Shown here piece by piece: positions 1 through 10,357 of a stretch of 64,000 nt of DNA. The notes beneath the pieces were generated by a model. It did not search any database and had not been told where the DNA came from. It saw nothing but the letters and a program-made list of their open reading frames with translations. Source of the DNA: Pseudomonadota bacterium. Its GTDB lineage: Bacteria; Desulfobacterota; Desulfobulbia; Desulfobulbales; JAHJIY01. Positions within the stretch are counted from its first letter, which is position 1. The number at the start of each line of letters is the position of its first letter. The stretch spans positions 19,729 through 83,728 of the forward strand of contig JAHJIY010000067.1 of assembly GCA_018823175.1 (NCBI GenBank), given 5' to 3'. The position numbers were made by a program, and so were the translations under genes.

Positions 1-3000
1 CATTAGTGAGGCCGGCCGGATTGCCGGTGACCATCGTCCAGTCGCCGTGACCGGTGTTGGTGGAAAGCGTGACGGTGCCGGTGTAGGTGCTATAAGTTCC
101 ATGGGGCGGGCCGGTCGGGTCATGGGCATTGATTGTTATCTGCTCTGCCTGACAGTTGATCGCGGTTCCGTCGTGTGATATTTCGAAATGGTCGACTGCT
201 GTGCCGCAGAGTCCGACCGGTAAAACTTCGATGTAATAAAAACGCACTTCATTGGCCCCGCCAAAGCCGCTGCTGATTTGGAGTCTGATTCTGGTGTTAT
301 TACTGATCAGCAGGGGATCAATCGGATAACTGCGGGCCGCAGTGGTGGCGCCGGTAATCCCGGTGATCGTCTCCATAGTTGTCCAGGAACCCCCGCCGTC
401 TCCCGAAATCAGGACTTGGAAGGCATCGGTCGCGATGACGCCGCCGGTGGTGGCAAAGGTGAATTCGAGGGTTGCGGCGCTGGCCCCGGTCAGGTCGAGT
501 TCACGGGTGAGCATCGGTAACTGGCCACCACTGTTGTTCATGTTGAGAAAACCACCGGCGATATAGGCGTCTCCGCCGGCCGGATTATTGTCGTCATTGG
601 TTTCAAGCCAGTTCCCGGTCCAGGATAGCATCCCGTCGTTATTGCTATATGAAACTGAGGAAAAATTGTCCCGGAAGCCGCAGGCCAGAGTGGCGCACGG
701 CCTGGTGACATTCATGTCGGCCTGGATCTCTAGTTGGGTTTGGGCTCGTTCATAGATCCGGACCTCATCAATCAGGCCATCAAATTCCCGGGTGACAAAG
801 GCCTGGTCGCCGCCGACCTGGAGAGGATCATTGTTCAGCATAAGGGACTCGGAACGGTTTGAGGAGTTGGGGTCGGGGACCCCATCAATATAAATGGTCT
901 GGGTGGCGGCTGAACTTGAATAGACAATGGCGATATGGTGCCAGGTGTCTACCGCGATGGCGGCGGCGCTGGTCAGGGTGTGGGCGGTGCCGCCCGCATC
1001 GTTCCACCACCAGTAAATCTGGCCGGCGGTATTGATGTGAAACTCGTAGTTTTCGTCTTTTGAGAGGATTGATTTTAGGCCTCCCGCCGGGATGACATTG
1101 GTCTTCAACCATAAGGAGACGGTCAATTCATCAGGAATATCAAGCAGGGCATTGTCCGGGACTTCGGCATAGGCAAGGGTAATGCCGTCCAGGATCGCCC
1201 CGTTGCAGACTTTTGCTGCTGCGGTTGTTACCCCGCCGACCGAATTGCCGTGCAGGCCGTTGCCGCTCTGGTCGACAATTTCGTTGGCGGTGCCGTCCCA
1301 GAAGGCTTCATCAAACTGGTAAAAGGCAATCAGGCTGCTGCAGTTAGGGATAAATGAGGAAGTGGAGCCTGAAACTATCGGGTTGCCGGTAAGATCCTCT
1401 ACATTATTTACGGTCAGAGTGTAGGTGGTCAGGTCGGTAAGGGCGCTGGTTGTGAGGGTTACGGTGTCAGTGGCGGTGAGAGTGGCGCCTGAGATGGTTA
1501 TGCCATTATCAAGGGTATAATTGGTTATTGTTTGCGCGGTAATCGGATCGACATCTTCCGAAAAGATTATCACGACTTCATTCATCGCACCGCAGATCGC
1601 GGCGGCGCCTGAGATGGTCGGCGGGGTAGCGATGATCAGTTCATTACTGGTCAGATCAGTACTGGCATTGCCCGCTCCATCCATCGCTACCGCGACGACC
1701 TGGTAGGTGCCGTCACTTAACGGGGTAATCGCCCCAAGGTTGAGGGTCCAGCCATTTCCGATATTGGTCAGTTCGGGATCGGTGCCCAGGGTGTAGGTGA
1801 CGCCATTGACCGTGACCGTAAAGCCTCCGGCATAATCGGTGCTGTCAAAGGTGCCGGTGATGATCGGGGTTGGATCATTGGTAGTCTGACTGACTACCGT
1901 CGGGGTAGCCGGACCGGTAAGGTCGATAATCAGCTCATTGCTGGTCAGATCGGTAGCTGCGTTGCCGAGTCCGTCGGTGGCGGTGGCGACCACCTGATAT
2001 ATCGCTTCGGCTAATGGTGCTATGCCGCCAAGATCAAGGACCCAGCCATTTCCGACATTGGTCAGTTCGGGATTGGTCCCCAGAGTATAGGTGACTCCGT
2101 TGACTGTGACCGTAAAGCCTCCGGCATAATCGGTACTGTCAAAGGTGCCGGTGATCAGCGGGGTCGGATCATTGGTCGTTTGGCTGACCACGGTGGGAAT
2201 GGTGGGCGCGGTCTGGTCGATAATCAGCTCATCGCTGGTCAAATCGGTGGCCGAGTTCCCGGCACCGTCGGTGGCGGTGGCGATCACCTGATATGTGCCG
2301 TCTGCCAACGGAGCGATGGCACTGAGATTAAGGGTCCAGTTATTCCCGATATTGGTCAGCTCGGGATTGGTCCCCAGGGTATAGGTGACACTGTTGACTG
2401 TGACTGTGAAGCCCCCGGCATAATCGGTACTGTCAAAGGTGCCGGTAATGATCGGCGTGGGGTCATTGGTGGTCTGGCTGACCACGGTTGGCGTGATCGG
2501 TGGTATCGTATCGCCTGGCCGCAGGGCCAGTAAATGGGTGCCGCCGGTATCACTTGCCGGTGGATTTGACTGGATTGCGGTTTTGATGCCGGTCGGGCCT
2601 GCCGCAACCTGTAACTGATAGTTGGTCTCAAGCATAATACCCAGTGCGTCGGGAACCGGCATTGATGCGATATCAACCCTCTCGGTCATACCGGCCGGCG
2701 GGGTCCAGGTTCCGGAAGAGTTTACCGAGTGGGAACTGACCAGCATGGTATTGGTCTCCGTGCCGGTATTAATACTTGGGGTCGGATGGTTATAAGAGTT
2801 TGGCGTCGGTTGACCGGCCTCGGCCACGATGGGGTTGAGCAAATCAACGCCGGTAAAGCACAAAATGCTGCCGGTGGCCCCGGCATGGGTCGGGATACCA
2901 CCAAGATTCCAGGTGTAGGCTGCCGGTTCGGTTGCCGTGGCGAGGCGCCGATAAATAAACAGTCTGCTGCCGAACCCGCCGGTGCCGCCGCCGGTGGAGG

Positions 3001-3994
3001 TGTCAATACCCCTGATCAGGGTCCAGCCGGCGGGCGGAGTGATAGTGGTCGTGCAGCCGCCGCCACTAACGTTGCTGCAGGGCCGGTAGGCGATTGACGC
3101 AATCATTGTGTCATTGAGCGTGGTGCTGGCCGGGGTCGGAATGGTCAGACCACTGCCGGATGATGAAGGGCGGATCGCGAAGAGGACGCCATGGTTCGGG
3201 TCGTTACCGTTACCCTGCAGGGCCATGTTGTTAAATGGCCCCTTGGTTCCGGTCGTCGCCTCAATTCGGTAATTAAGCGAGATCCCGGCGTCCCGTCTGC
3301 TTGAATCAGCATGATCATAGAGTTCGGTGAAACTAGGGTCTTCAGCGAGGGTCCGGTTATCGGTCACAAAGCTGGCAAGAATCAGCATGGAGTTTGCGAT
3401 CGTGATGTCTTGCGTGCCGGTGTCAACATTGTCGGTATTCGAATAGTTCCAGTTTGTTGTGGGAAGGGGTTGGGTTTCCAGGGGTTGGACTGGATCGACA
3501 TTGCCAAATCTGGTGATTCTGGCCATCAGATGATCACAGGCGTTGGCCTGAGTAATCGTGTTGGGATCGCCACCGGTGGCGCTGCGCCAGAAAAGAAAAG
3601 TCTGGTAATCAGCGCCTGCAATATTATCGGAAAATAATAGATTCCATCCCGGCATAGCGACCGTTTCGTTTTCTTCACGGGCGACAATCTGGGTAATCAG
3701 AAGGTCGCCGACGTTGCCGGCTGGGATCGAAGGGTTGACATCTTCGCAGGGCGGATTGTTGTCAGTGCTTTCGGTATATGCGCCAAGGGCCGTGGTGATG
3801 GCGGTGCTGCCGGCGGCAGAAGAAAAGGCCGAAGATGATGACCGGAAGGCAATCGCGGCGAAGGATGTCTTGGGCGCTGAGAGAAAGAATATAAGTAAAA
3901 ATAATCCGAGGATGAAAAATATATATCGAGGAAATGTCGGGAAGGAAAGTTTTGATGTGAAGTTTGCAGCAGTCATGAGTTTTAAATTCTGCAT
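1..3994 (-). CDS. Very large secreted Ig-like/LamG protein, C-terminus beyond window
   Basis: The minus strand is open from an ATG at 3994 to the left edge (1,331 codons); a TAG lies in frame upstream near 4042. The first ~45 residues are a long signal peptide (basic start, hydrophobic FFILGLFLLIFFLSA, then AFAAI-like end). Residues ~45-490 are a secreted beta-rich region I cannot name. Residues ~500-790 hold three near-identical ~98-residue Ig-like repeats (each with NDPTPLITGTFDSTDYAG and a TATDG.GN motif). A SbsA/Big_5-like domain (~795-870, IIFSEDVD) follows, then a LamG/concanavalin-like domain (~885-1095, SLWLKTN, WHHIAIVYSS, IDEVRIYERA), another jelly-roll-like region, and near the edge VDHFEISHDGTAINC, which resembles the DUF6701 domain of MshQ-type pilus proteins. 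Likely an adhesin or pilus-tip surface protein; that role is inference. A second ATG at 3976 is possible. Confidence 0.8.
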   Translation of the reverse strand, partial: MQNLKLMTAANFTSKLSFPTFPRYIFFILGLFLLIFFLSAPKTSFAAIAFRSSSSAFSSAAGSTAITTALGAYTESTDNNPPCEDVNPSIPAGNVGDLLITQIVAREENETVAMPGWNLLFSDNIAGADYQTFLFWRSATGGDPNTITQANACDHLMARITRFGNVDPVQPLETQPLPTTNWNYSNTDNVDTGTQDITIANSMLILASFVTDNRTLAEDPSFTELYDHADSSRRDAGISLNYRIEATTGTKGPFNNMALQGNGNDPNHGVLFAIRPSSSGSGLTIPTPASTTLNDTMIASIAYRPCSNVSGGGCTTTITPPAGWTLIRGIDTSTGGGTGGFGSRLFIYRRLATATEPAAYTWNLGGIPTHAGATGSILCFTGVDLLNPIVAEAGQPTPNSYNHPTPSINTGTETNTMLVSSHSVNSSGTWTPPAGMTERVDIASMPVPDALGIMLETNYQLQVAAGPTGIKTAIQSNPPASDTGGTHLLALRPGDTIPPITPTVVSQTTNDPTPIITGTFDSTDYAGGFTVTVNSVTYTLGTNPELTNIGNNWTLNLSAIAPLADGTYQVIATATDGAGNSATDLTSDELIIDQTAPTIPTVVSQTTNDPTPLITGTFDSTDYAGGFTVTVNGVTYTLGTNPELTNVGNGWVLDLGGIAPLAEAIYQVVATATDGLGNAATDLTSNELIIDLTGPATPTVVSQTTNDPTPIITGTFDSTDYAGGFTVTVNGVTYTLGTDPELTNIGNGWTLNLGAITPLSDGTYQVVAVAMDGAGNASTDLTSNELIIATPPTISGAAAICGAMNEVVIIFSEDVDPITAQTITNYTLDNGITISGATLTATDTVTLTTSALTDLTTYTLTVNNVEDLTGNPIVSGSTSSFIPNCSSLIAFYQFDEAFWDGTANEIVDQSGNGLHGNSVGGVTTAAAKVCNGAILDGITLAYAEVPDNALLDIPDELTVSLWLKTNVIPAGGLKSILSKDENYEFHINTAGQIYWWWNDAGGTAHTLTSAAAIAVDTWHHIAIVYSSSAATQTIYIDGVPDPNSSNRSESLMLNNDPLQVGGDQAFVTREFDGLIDEVRIYERAQTQLEIQADMNVTRPCATLACGFRDNFSSVSYSNNDGMLSWTGNWLETNDDNNPAGGDAYIAGGFLNMNNSGGQLPMLTRELDLTGASAATLEFTFATTGGVIATDAFQVLISGDGGGSWTTMETITGITGATTAARSYPIDPLLISNNTRIRLQISSGFGGANEVRFYYIEVLPVGLCGTAVDHFEISHDGTAINCQAEQITINAHDPTGPPHGTYSTYTGTVTLSTNTGHGDWTMVTGNPAGLTN

Positions 3995-4104
3995 TCCCGG
4001 TGAATGTTTTAATTCATCTTCATCTGATCTGTCATTATCCTATTGTTTTATTGTATCATTTTTTTTAGCTGGATGTAGTTATCTTTTTCTGCTCTTGATT
4101 GCGG

Positions 4105-5040
4105 CTAAGGGGTTTTGACGGCGGCGATCAGGTCTCGTAATTCCTGGAAAGTTTTCGTCTCATAGATTTTTTGTCGCATGCCGGAACTGCCGGGCATCCC
4201 TTTGAAATATTTGCCGGCGTGATTCTTGGTCTTGGCGAGAATCCGATCAGTCTGGAATAATTGGGCGATCAGTTCCAGGTGGCGGGAAAGGGCTTTTAGC
4301 CTGAAATGCATGGACGGCAGCGGGTTGACCTTGGCCGAGAAGATCCAGGGCGCGCCGAGCGAGGCCCGGCCGATCATCACTGCGTCGCAGCCGGTCTGTT
4401 TGAGCATTGCCAATCCATCGTCATGGCAGAGGAGATCGCCGTTGCCGATGACCGGGATCGCAACTTTTTCTTTTACCTTTTTGATCATTTCCCAGTCAAC
4501 TTGACCTGAAAAACCATCGGTCCAGGTCCGGGCGTGCAGGGTAATGGCGCTGGCCCCGGCCTCTTCAACCATCTTCGCGAAGTCTTCGGCGATGATCTGC
4601 TGATGGTTCCAGCCGGTCCTGGTTTTGACGGTTACCGGTACCCTTGAGTTTTTCACTACTTCCTTGATGATGCGTTCGGCAATGATCGGGGTTCTTAATA
4701 AGGCGGCACCCGATCCCTTTTTGATCACCTTTTTGACCGGGCAGCCCATGTTGATATCGATCAGGTCGATTGGCTGCTTAGAAAGGATGGCCGCCGCCTG
4801 ACCCATGATTTCCGGTTCGGTGCCGAATAGCTGCATGGCTACTGGTCTTTCGGTCGGGTCGGTCCTGATCATGTCCAGAGTGTTCTGCTGTTGATATACC
4901 AGGCCGTGGGCGCTGATCATCTCCGAATAACAGAGTCCGGCGCCATATTCCCGGCAGAGCAGACGGAAGGCCAGGTCGGTATAGCCGGCCAAGGGAGCCA
5001 GGACAAAAGGGTTTTCGATGGTAAGTGAGCCGATTTGCAT
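4105..5040 (-). CDS. dusB: tRNA-dihydrouridine synthase (DusB-like)
   Basis: A 311-residue FMN enzyme that reduces uridine to dihydrouridine in tRNA D-loops. The TIM-barrel starts at once (PFVLAPLAGYTDLAFR, residues 11-26). MQLFG is at 69-73, the catalytic cysteine is Cys100 in INMGCPVKKV, KTRTGW and HART follow, and the FMN-phosphate region reads IGNGDL then MIGRASLGAPW. The open frame extends upstream to 5163, but that extension is composed of part of an inverted repeat and does not resemble the family, so the ATG at 5040 is chosen. No strong Shine-Dalgarno is seen there. The subfamily assignment to DusB rather than another Dus is by overall resemblance. It is the last gene of the minus-strand housekeeping block. 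Confidence 0.9.
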   Translation of the reverse strand: MQIGSLTIENPFVLAPLAGYTDLAFRLLCREYGAGLCYSEMISAHGLVYQQQNTLDMIRTDPTERPVAMQLFGTEPEIMGQAAAILSKQPIDLIDINMGCPVKKVIKKGSGAALLRTPIIAERIIKEVVKNSRVPVTVKTRTGWNHQQIIAEDFAKMVEEAGASAITLHARTWTDGFSGQVDWEMIKKVKEKVAIPVIGNGDLLCHDDGLAMLKQTGCDAVMIGRASLGAPWIFSAKVNPLPSMHFRLKALSRHLELIAQLFQTDRILAKTKNHAGKYFKGMPGSSGMRQKIYETKTFQELRDLIAAVKTP

Positions 5041-5093
5041 GAGATAGAGGGTAGCCGGGCAGGGGAGATGTGATTCCTGAATAATAAAAATTG

Positions 5094-5250
5094 CCACGGA
5101 ATCCACGGAAAGACACGGAAAGTAAAAATTATTTCGTAAAAATATCCAAACGTGGCCAACCAAATTATTAATTTGAGGTTGGTCGAATTGATCGGTATCT
5201 TCTTGAAAAAATTTGTTTAAATATTCCGTGTTATTCGGTGGATTCCGTGG
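5094..5250. repeat. Intergenic long inverted repeat between dusB and tkt
   Basis: Two arms, 5094-5120 and 5224-5250, are imperfect reverse complements of each other (left begins CCACGGAATCCACGG, right ends GGTGGATTCCGTGG). Between them a smaller inverted repeat centres on about 5171 (CCAACC...GGTTGG). The nested-palindrome layout resembles non-autonomous palindromic elements; no coding sequence or transposase is present. The left arm lies within the dusB upstream open frame. Confidence 0.6.
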
Positions 5251-5258
5251 CTAAATAA

Positions 5259-7250
5259 TTACAAAATAGCTTTTACCTTGCCTACGATATTTTCAACCGT
5301 AAAACCAAAGTATTTGAATAACTCTTCGGCCGGGGCCGATTCGCCGAAGACATCGATCCCCACGACATCACCATCGAGGCCGACATATTTTCGCCAGAAA
5401 TCGCTGACCCCGGCTTCAACCGCAACAAGGGCTTTAACCTTGGCCGGTAGCACCGATTCGCGATACTTCGCGTCCTGCTGGTCAAAGAGATCGGTACTCG
5501 GCATTGAGACCACCCGGACCTTGGTACCTTGCGCCTGCAGTTGGGTCGCCGCATCAAGGGCCAAGGTGACTTCCGAGCCGGTGGCGATGATGATCGCCTC
5601 CGGAGTATCGGCACAGTCCTTCAGGATATAGCCGCCTTTGGCGATATTTGCGATCTGTTGAGCAGTACGGGGTTGATGGGCCAAGTTCTGCCGGGAGAAC
5701 ATCAGACTGGTCGGGCCGGTTTTTCTTTCAACCGCCATTTTCCAGGAGACCGCTGACTCGACCGCGTCGCATGGTCGCCATACACTCATGTTGGGAATCA
5801 TCCGGATGGTTGCGGTCTGCTCCACCGCCTGATGGGTGGGGCCGTCTTCGCCCAGCCCGATCGAATCGTGGGTGAAGACGAATATGTTTTGCACCTTCAT
5901 CAGGGCGGCCATCCGCAGGGCATTTCTGGCGTATTCGGAAAACATCAGGAAGGTCGAGCAATAGGGCATGAAGCCGCCGTAAAGATTGATTCCGTTACAG
6001 ATTGCCGCCATCCCGAATTCCCGGACTCCGAAATATATGTAGTTGCCACTGGGGTCCTGGTTGATCGGTTTGCTGCCATGCCAGATGGTCAGGTTGGAGC
6101 CGGCCAGATCGGCGGAGCCGCCGATCAGTTCAGGCAGAAGCGGGCCGTAGCCGTTAAGACAGTTTTGCGAGGCCTTGCGGCTGGCGATTTTTTCAGCCTT
6201 GGCATTGACCGCCTCAATATATTCGGCCGCCTTGGTCGGCCAGTTGGCCGGCAGGTCGTTGTTTAATCGGCGTTTAAGTTCGGCCGCCAGTTGCGGATGA
6301 TCTTTTTGGTAAGCGGCCAATTTATCATTCCAGGCCGACTCCAGATTTTTGCCTTTCGCTCTGGCGTCCCAGCCGGCGTATATTTCAGTTGGAATTACAA
6401 AGGGGGCATGGGGCCAGCCGATGGTTTTGCGGACCAGGGCGATTTCGTCATCACCCAGCGGCGCACCGTGACAATCCTCTTTACCCTGTTTGTTGGGCGA
6501 ACCCCAGCCGATGATGGTTTTGCAGCAGATCAGGCTCGGTTTGTCGGTGACTTGTTGCGCCTCGGCAATGGCTTTTTTTATGGCCGCCGGATCGTGGCCA
6601 TCGACATTTTCAACCACATGCCAACCATAGGCCTTAAATCGTTGCGGGGTGTTATCGGTGAACCAGCCTGCCACTTCGCCGTCAATCGAGATCCCGTTAT
6701 CGTCATAAAGGGCGATCAGTTTGCCCAGGCCCAGGGTGCCGGCCAGAGATGATACCTCGTGGGAGATCCCTTCCATCATGCAGCCGTCACCTAAAAAGAC
6801 GTAAGTGTGATGGTCGATAATCTCATGACCAGGCCGGTTGAACTGCCCGGCCAGAGTCTTCTCGGCGATGGCCATGCCCACCGCGTTGGCAAGCCCCTGG
6901 CCCAGCGGGCCGGTGGTGGTCTCCACTCCCGGGGTGTATCCGTACTCGGGATGGCCCGGAGTCTTGGAGTGCAGTTGCCGGAAGTTTTTGATCTCTTCGA
7001 TCGGTAGCTCATAGCCGGTCAGGTGGAGCAGAGAATAAATCAGCATCGAACCGTGGCCGTTGGACAAGACAAAACGGTCGCGGTTGGGCCATTTGGGGTG
7101 GGCCGGGTTATGCTTCATGAAATCATTCCACAGGACTTCGGCGATATCGGCCATGCCCAAGGGAGCACCGGGATGGCCTGATTTGGCTTTCTGGACAGCG
7201 TCCATACTCAGGGCGCGGATGGCATTGGCAAGTTCTTTACGGGTTGGCAT
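5259..7250 (-). CDS. tkt: Transketolase
   Basis: A 663-residue thiamine-diphosphate enzyme of the non-oxidative pentose phosphate pathway, which moves two-carbon ketol units between sugar phosphates. It is full length for bacterial transketolases. Visible motifs are SGHPGAPLG (24-32), [16 protein letters not shown] (65-80), the ThDP/Mg motif GDG (154-156) to DDN (183-185), [12 protein letters not shown] in the pyrimidine-binding domain, and a C-terminal domain with ATGSEV and VEAGVSDFW. The ATG at 7250 is chosen because GGAGG lies six bases upstream; an upstream in-frame start at 7274 would include that Shine-Dalgarno in coding sequence. It follows lptE on the same strand. Confidence 0.96.
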   Translation of the reverse strand: MPTRKELANAIRALSMDAVQKAKSGHPGAPLGMADIAEVLWNDFMKHNPAHPKWPNRDRFVLSNGHGSMLIYSLLHLTGYELPIEEIKNFRQLHSKTPGHPEYGYTPGVETTTGPLGQGLANAVGMAIAEKTLAGQFNRPGHEIIDHHTYVFLGDGCMMEGISHEVSSLAGTLGLGKLIALYDDNGISIDGEVAGWFTDNTPQRFKAYGWHVVENVDGHDPAAIKKAIAEAQQVTDKPSLICCKTIIGWGSPNKQGKEDCHGAPLGDDEIALVRKTIGWPHAPFVIPTEIYAGWDARAKGKNLESAWNDKLAAYQKDHPQLAAELKRRLNNDLPANWPTKAAEYIEAVNAKAEKIASRKASQNCLNGYGPLLPELIGGSADLAGSNLTIWHGSKPINQDPSGNYIYFGVREFGMAAICNGINLYGGFMPYCSTFLMFSEYARNALRMAALMKVQNIFVFTHDSIGLGEDGPTHQAVEQTATIRMIPNMSVWRPCDAVESAVSWKMAVERKTGPTSLMFSRQNLAHQPRTAQQIANIAKGGYILKDCADTPEAIIIATGSEVTLALDAATQLQAQGTKVRVVSMPSTDLFDQQDAKYRESVLPAKVKALVAVEAGVSDFWRKYVGLDGDVVGIDVFGESAPAEELFKYFGFTVENIVGKVKAIL

Positions 7251-7294
7251 TAAATTCCTCCGATAGTTTTTCACTAAAAAAAGATGATAATTTT

Positions 7295-7837
7295 TTATTC
7301 TTCAATACTTTTCTGGCTGAAGGTATGAAAAATACTAATATAAATGGTTTCGGCAATCTCGTCGGCGATGGCGTTCAGGGCCTTTTTCTTGTTGCTCTGA
7401 GTTCGGACCGCTTCGGGCGCTACATCATAAGTGTGCTCCCGGGCAAAAATGTTTAGCGGCAAAACTTTTTTGCCCGTTTTATCTTTAAGTTCATACTCAA
7501 CCTTGACGATTGCATTTAAGGTTTTGGCCTGATCAAAAGAACTAAAAGAAGCCCCGGGATAGTCAACATTGGTTATTCTGCCGCTTAACTGGTACTCGGC
7601 CCCATCTTCGGCCCCGACCAGGCGGAAGGATTTTGATTGTTGCAGCCAGTCGTTCAAGGCCTGATGGATCAGGGATTCCAGGCCAAGTTCATTGGTCTGG
7701 TTATGCCACATCGCCAGGTGGATGGTCTGCGGAGCCTGTTTTTTGGCGGCCGCTGCGGCATATGGGTTGTGATAGCCGCACCCGGAGACCAGCAACAAAC
7801 AGAGGCCGGTTAACAAGAAAAATAACTTATGGTTCAA
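7295..7837 (-). CDS. lptE: LPS-assembly lipoprotein LptE-like
   Basis: A 180-residue outer-membrane lipoprotein. Residues 1-20 form a lipoprotein signal with lipobox LVSGC (Cys20). The rest carries the LptE/RlpB pattern: YHNPYA, an early strand [16 protein letters not shown], and a terminal helix with [15 protein letters not shown]. In Gram-negatives LptE plugs the LptD barrel that inserts lipopolysaccharide. The start codon is TTG at 7837, overlapping the leuS stop by four bases (TTGA), so translational coupling to leuS is likely. The leuS-lptE neighbourhood is also found in E. coli, which supports the call despite the family's low sequence conservation. Confidence 0.8.
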   Translation of the reverse strand: MNHKLFFLLTGLCLLLVSGCGYHNPYAAAAAKKQAPQTIHLAMWHNQTNELGLESLIHQALNDWLQQSKSFRLVGAEDGAEYQLSGRITNVDYPGASFSSFDQAKTLNAIVKVEYELKDKTGKKVLPLNIFAREHTYDVAPEAVRTQSNKKKALNAIADEIAETIYISIFHTFSQKSIEE

Positions 7838-10332
7838 TTGGCAACCACGTTGACTAGTTTGTTTTTAACCACGATCACCTTGCGGATTTTTGTCTCACCG
7901 ATAAATTTTTGGATCTTTTCATCGGCCAGCGCCTGTTGTTTTAAGTCTTCCTCGCTGATGTCGGGGGCGACCTGCAATCTGCCTCTTACCTTGCCGTTGA
8001 CCTGAATTACGATGGTCAGCTCATCTTCTTTGGCTGCTTCGGGATTAAAGCCCGGCCAGGCGGTATGATCAAGACTGTCCAGGTGCCCGGTCTGTTCCCA
8101 GAGTTCGGCGCAGAAATGCGGAACCATCGGGTAAAGCAGGAGCAGGACTGAGTCAACCGCTTCGCGGATCACCGTTTGATCTATCTTTTCGGTTGTGGCT
8201 TCGCCGGTCAGTGAAAACATGGTGTTGGTTAATTCCATAACCGCGCTGATCGCGGTATTGAAATGAAAATTTACTTCAATATCACCGCTCACCTTGCGGA
8301 TGGTTTGATGAGTTTTTCGATGTAAGGTCCGGCTGGCGTTATTCAGGCGGTCGGGATCAATCTCGGTCCGAGCCTTACTTGTTGAATCGCAATTGGCCAC
8401 GATAAAACGGTAAACCCGGTTCAGAAAACGAAACGCCCCTTCCACCCCCTGGTCGTTCCATTCCAGGTCGCGTTCGGGTGGGGCGGCGAAAAGACTGAAC
8501 AGCCTGACGGTGTCAGCCCCGTATTTTTCTACCAGGTCATTGGGGTCGACGACATTGCCCTTGGATTTGGACATCTTGCTGCCGTCCTTGATCACCATCC
8601 CCTGGGTCAGGAGATTTTTGAAAGGTTCATCAATGGTAAGATATCCAAGATCCCGCATGATTTTGGTGAAGAAGCGGGAGTATAAGAGGTGGAGAATAGC
8701 ATGCTCGACCCCGCCGATATATTGGTCGACGGACAGCCAGTAATCAACGGCCTCTTTTTTCAGCGGCCCATCGGTAAAATCCGGGCAGGTGTAACGGGCG
8801 AAATACCATGATGACTCGACAAAGGTATCCATGGTGTCGGTCTCGCGGCGGGCTTCGCCTTGACAGGACGGGCAGGTTGTCTGGTAGAAACTTTTTAAGG
8901 TATGAAGCGGGGATTTGCCGCTTTTATCGAATTTGACGTCGGTCGGCAGGCTGATTGGTAAATCTTCTTCCGGAACCGGTTGCATCCCGCATTTTTGGCA
9001 ACTGATCATCGGGATTGGTGCACCCCAGTAGCGCTGGCGCGAAATGCCCCAATCCCGCAGGCGGAAAGTGGTGCGGGCTTTGCCGAAGCCTTTTTGGGCG
9101 GCATGATTAATAATCGCTTCCTGGGCCTTTTCCGAATCCAGACCGTCAAACTCGGCGGAGCCGGTCAAAACTCCGCTCTCGCAGTAGGCGGCCTCTAACG
9201 ATGATATTTCCAGGGTTCGGTTGGCTGGTTGAATCACAATTTTTATTGGGATGCCGTATTTTTGGGCAAACTCGAAATCGCGTTGGTCATGGGCCGGCAC
9301 CGCCATTACCGCGCCGGTGCCGTATTCCATCAGGACGAAATTTGCCGTGTAGATCGGGATCCGCTCATCATTAAACGGGTTGATGCAATAGCGGCCGGTA
9401 AACACCCCTTCTTTTTCAAGTTCTTCCCCTGGTTTTTTCCCCTGCTTCAAGTTTTTGGTGCGCAGAACAAACTCGGCTACTTCCTTTTCGTGGGTCGTAC
9501 CTTTGCTTAGTTTCTCGACTAAAGGGTGCTCCGGGGCGATTGACATGAAGGTCGCGCCGAAGATGGTATCTGGTCTGGTTGTAAAGATCTGCAGGATGTC
9601 ATCCATCCCTTCCACCGGGAAATCAACTTCCGCCCCGACGCTTTTGCCGATCCAGTTGCGTTGCATGGTTAGAACTTTTTCCGGCCAGCCGGTCAGGTTA
9701 TCGCATTCCGCCAGCAGTTCCTCGGCATAATCGGTTATTTTAAAAAACCAACCGTTCATTTCCCTGGGCTGGACCTGGTGGTCACAGCGCCAGCAAAGTC
9801 CGTCGATTACCTGTTCGTTGGCCAGGACAGTCTGACAGTCCTCACACCAGTTGACTGTGGTCTTCTTTTGATAGACCAGACCCTTTTTGAATAATTTGAC
9901 AAAGAACAACTGTTCCCAGCGGTAATAATCAGGGTTGCAGGTGGCGAGCTCGCGGTTCCAATCGTAGGAAAAGCCCATGCGCTGCAACTGTTTTTTCATG
10001 TAATCGATATTTTCGTAGGTCCACTTTGCCGGGTGGGTATTGTTTTTGATCGCGGCGTTTTCCGCCGGTAGGCCAAAGGCGTCCCAGCCCATGGGATGCA
10101 GGACATTGAAACCCTTCATCCTTTTGTAACGGGCAACCACATCGCCGATGGTATAGTTGCGGACATGGCCCATGTGGATGCGGCCCGAAGGGTAGGGGAA
10201 CATTTCCAGCTGGTAATATTTTTTTCGTGAGGGATCTTCGCTGGCCTTAAAGGCATGTGTGGAGAGCCACCTTTCGCGCCATTTTTGTTCTATGGCGTTA
10301 AAATCATATTTTATTTCTGGTTCGGAGGTCAT
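7834..10332 (-). CDS. leuS: Leucyl-tRNA synthetase
   Basis: Class Ia aminoacyl-tRNA synthetase of 832 residues that charges tRNA-Leu. The HIGH-type signature is [12 protein letters not shown] (from residue 53). The editing domain CP1 includes [20 protein letters not shown]. Zinc-like cysteine pairs are seen at CEDC...CWRC and CPSC. The KMSKS loop is [14 protein letters not shown], and the anticodon-binding and C-terminal domains end with [17 protein letters not shown] sequence. Of the possible starts, the ATG at 10332 has AGGA seven bases upstream and fits the family N-terminus; an upstream ATG at 10383 would overlap dnaB. It sits 25 bases after dnaB and overlaps lptE. Confidence 0.97.
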   Translation of the reverse strand: MTSEPEIKYDFNAIEQKWRERWLSTHAFKASEDPSRKKYYQLEMFPYPSGRIHMGHVRNYTIGDVVARYKRMKGFNVLHPMGWDAFGLPAENAAIKNNTHPAKWTYENIDYMKKQLQRMGFSYDWNRELATCNPDYYRWEQLFFVKLFKKGLVYQKKTTVNWCEDCQTVLANEQVIDGLCWRCDHQVQPREMNGWFFKITDYAEELLAECDNLTGWPEKVLTMQRNWIGKSVGAEVDFPVEGMDDILQIFTTRPDTIFGATFMSIAPEHPLVEKLSKGTTHEKEVAEFVLRTKNLKQGKKPGEELEKEGVFTGRYCINPFNDERIPIYTANFVLMEYGTGAVMAVPAHDQRDFEFAQKYGIPIKIVIQPANRTLEISSLEAAYCESGVLTGSAEFDGLDSEKAQEAIINHAAQKGFGKARTTFRLRDWGISRQRYWGAPIPMISCQKCGMQPVPEEDLPISLPTDVKFDKSGKSPLHTLKSFYQTTCPSCQGEARRETDTMDTFVESSWYFARYTCPDFTDGPLKKEAVDYWLSVDQYIGGVEHAILHLLYSRFFTKIMRDLGYLTIDEPFKNLLTQGMVIKDGSKMSKSKGNVVDPNDLVEKYGADTVRLFSLFAAPPERDLEWNDQGVEGAFRFLNRVYRFIVANCDSTSKARTEIDPDRLNNASRTLHRKTHQTIRKVSGDIEVNFHFNTAISAVMELTNTMFSLTGEATTEKIDQTVIREAVDSVLLLLYPMVPHFCAELWEQTGHLDSLDHTAWPGFNPEAAKEDELTIVIQVNGKVRGRLQVAPDISEEDLKQQALADEKIQKFIGETKIRKVIVVKNKLVNVVAN

Positions 10333-10357
10333 TTTTTGATCCTGAAAGGATGTATTT

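Noticed and set aside
278..3637. Several plus-strand frames of 60-120 codons opposite the giant protein
   Set aside because: They are antisense shadows of a continuous coding frame on the minus strand.
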